DNA of 64,000 bases from Planctomonas psychrotolerans (GTDB lineage Bacteria; Actinomycetota; Actinomycetes; Actinomycetales; Microbacteriaceae): positions 1,302,001-1,366,000 of the forward strand of contig NZ_SJEV01000001.1 of NCBI RefSeq assembly GCF_008642235.1, in the 5' to 3' direction. The position numbers and the translations under genes are program-made. This document shows positions 63,352 to 64,000 of this stretch, piece after piece (the stretch's first letter is position 1; each line of letters starts with the position of its first letter). The notes beneath the pieces are model-generated. The model worked only from the letters and a program-made list of their open reading frames with translations. It did not search any database and was not told the DNA's origin.

Positions 63352-64000
63352 TCACTCGGGTACTGCAGCCGTTTCACCGACCGTCGCGTCGTCCTGTGGT
63401 GGACGAGTGAAGTAGGACCGTGCGTCCGGGGGACGGATATCCGCGATCGCGTCCTGGAAGATGCGCATGGGGTGCGGGGCGTACGGGTGCTCGGCGATCG
63501 CGTCGAAGTCGAGCTCGATGCCGAGCCCGACCCCCTCCGGGATCATCACGTCGCCGTCAGCGGTCAGCTGCAGGCGCTCATTGGAGATGTCGGATCGCCA
63601 GGGGACGTCGATGGCCATGATCTCCAGGTAGCGGAAGTTCGGTAGCGTCGCGCCGAGTTGCAGCGTCGCCGCGGTGCTCAGGGGGCCACTGGGGTTATGC
63701 GGAGCGAAGGGCACGTAGTGGTGAGCCGCGAGAGTGGAGATGAAGGACAACTCGAGGAAGCCTCCCGCGTGCGTCACGTCGGGCTGGACGAAGTCGACGG
63801 CGCCGCGCTCGAGGGCTGAGACGAATCCTTGACGGCCGTACCACCGCTCTCCCGCGGCGATCGCCACAGGAGAGTGGCGGCGGATCTCGATCATCGCGTC
63901 GACTCCTTCCGGCGGGCACGGTTCCTCGAAGAAGATCGGGTTGAACTGTTCGAGCCTCCGGGCCACCCGGATCGCTGTGGGCACGTCGAACCGGCCGTGG
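63352..64000 (-). CDS. Mandelate racemase/muconate lactonizing-type enzyme (partial)
   Basis: C-terminal part of an enolase-superfamily enzyme, over 215 aa; the start is beyond the window. Visible barrel residues are FFEEPCPPEG (a metal ligand Glu), VAIAAGERWYGRQGF (a second Glu ligand) and DFVQPDVTHAGG. The tail includes PFAPHNPSGPLSTAATLQL. Members dehydrate or racemise sugar acids such as galactonate or rhamnonate. The exact substrate cannot be told from this part. Confidence 0.88.
   Translation of the reverse strand, partial: HGRFDVPTAIRVARRLEQFNPIFFEEPCPPEGVDAMIEIRRHSPVAIAAGERWYGRQGFVSALERGAVDFVQPDVTHAGGFLELSFISTLAAHHYVPFAPHNPSGPLSTAATLQLGATLPNFRYLEIMAIDVPWRSDISNERLQLTADGDVMIPEGVGLGIELDFDAIAEHPYAPHPMRIFQDAIADIRPPDARSYFTRPPQDDATVGETAAVPE

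Overview
This 64 kb window is high-GC DNA with gene content and order typical of Actinomycetota, most likely the family Microbacteriaceae. The signs are the run rpmB-rpmG-rpsN-hup-ctaG, DUF4383 and DUF3159 membrane proteins, a CHRD protein beside a class F sortase, an ECF sigma/anti-sigma pair, and many start codons that follow a -10 box directly. The family placement is inference. I saw no rRNA, tRNA, CRISPR array, prophage, transposase or replication origin. The window starts inside a metal-transport operon and ends inside an enolase-superfamily gene.

Layout. 0-3 kb: metal ABC transporter (ATPase, two permeases) ending in a Zur-type Fur regulator. 3-6 kb: BCCT osmolyte carrier, ribosomal proteins L28, L33 and S14 in cysteine-poor forms, and HU. 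6-16.4 kb: CopD-CtaG fusion, PIF1-like helicase, small membrane proteins, DinB, a MarR/MMPL divergent pair, TraR-like zinc finger and SRAP. 16.5-23.8 kb: FAD monooxygenase, an ECF sigma/anti-sigma/CHRD/sortase module, aldo-keto reductase, hydrolase and small proteins. 23.8-26.9 kb: a ScyD/ScyE-like remnant, NhaA, a second aldo-keto reductase. 27-33 kb: LacI-controlled sugar ABC transporter with a GH43 glycosidase. 33-38 kb: ACC deaminase with a GntR regulator, DUF1349, an unusual zinc-ribbon nuclease-like protein, an esterase. 38-43.4 kb: five-gene peptide-type ABC transporter. 43.4-48.7 kb: two MFS carriers, a CGNR/EamA pair and a lower-GC patch with small ORFs. 48.7-51.8 kb: a second sugar ABC transporter. 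52-57 kb: an AztABCD-type zinc uptake locus with a Zur box. 57-64 kb: second BCCT carrier, ThrE-like exporter, XRE regulator, DUF3159 protein, SDR, partial mandelate racemase-like gene.

How the genes work together. Zinc is the main theme. The regulator at 2.5 kb probably acts on the palindrome at 52.68 kb, which sits between divergent aztA and aztB. In that locus the solute-binding protein (AztC) and the beta-propeller chaperone (AztD) form one uninterrupted reading frame with a second lipoprotein signal in the middle, and an extra AztD-like lipoprotein precedes them. A second coherent circuit is the ECF module: the sigma gene and its presumed cell-wall target carry promoters with an identical -35 box, a near-identical -10 box and the same 17-nt spacer. 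The remaining systems (two sugar importers, a peptide importer, GH43, two BCCT carriers, ACC deaminase) suit a soil or plant-associated heterotroph.
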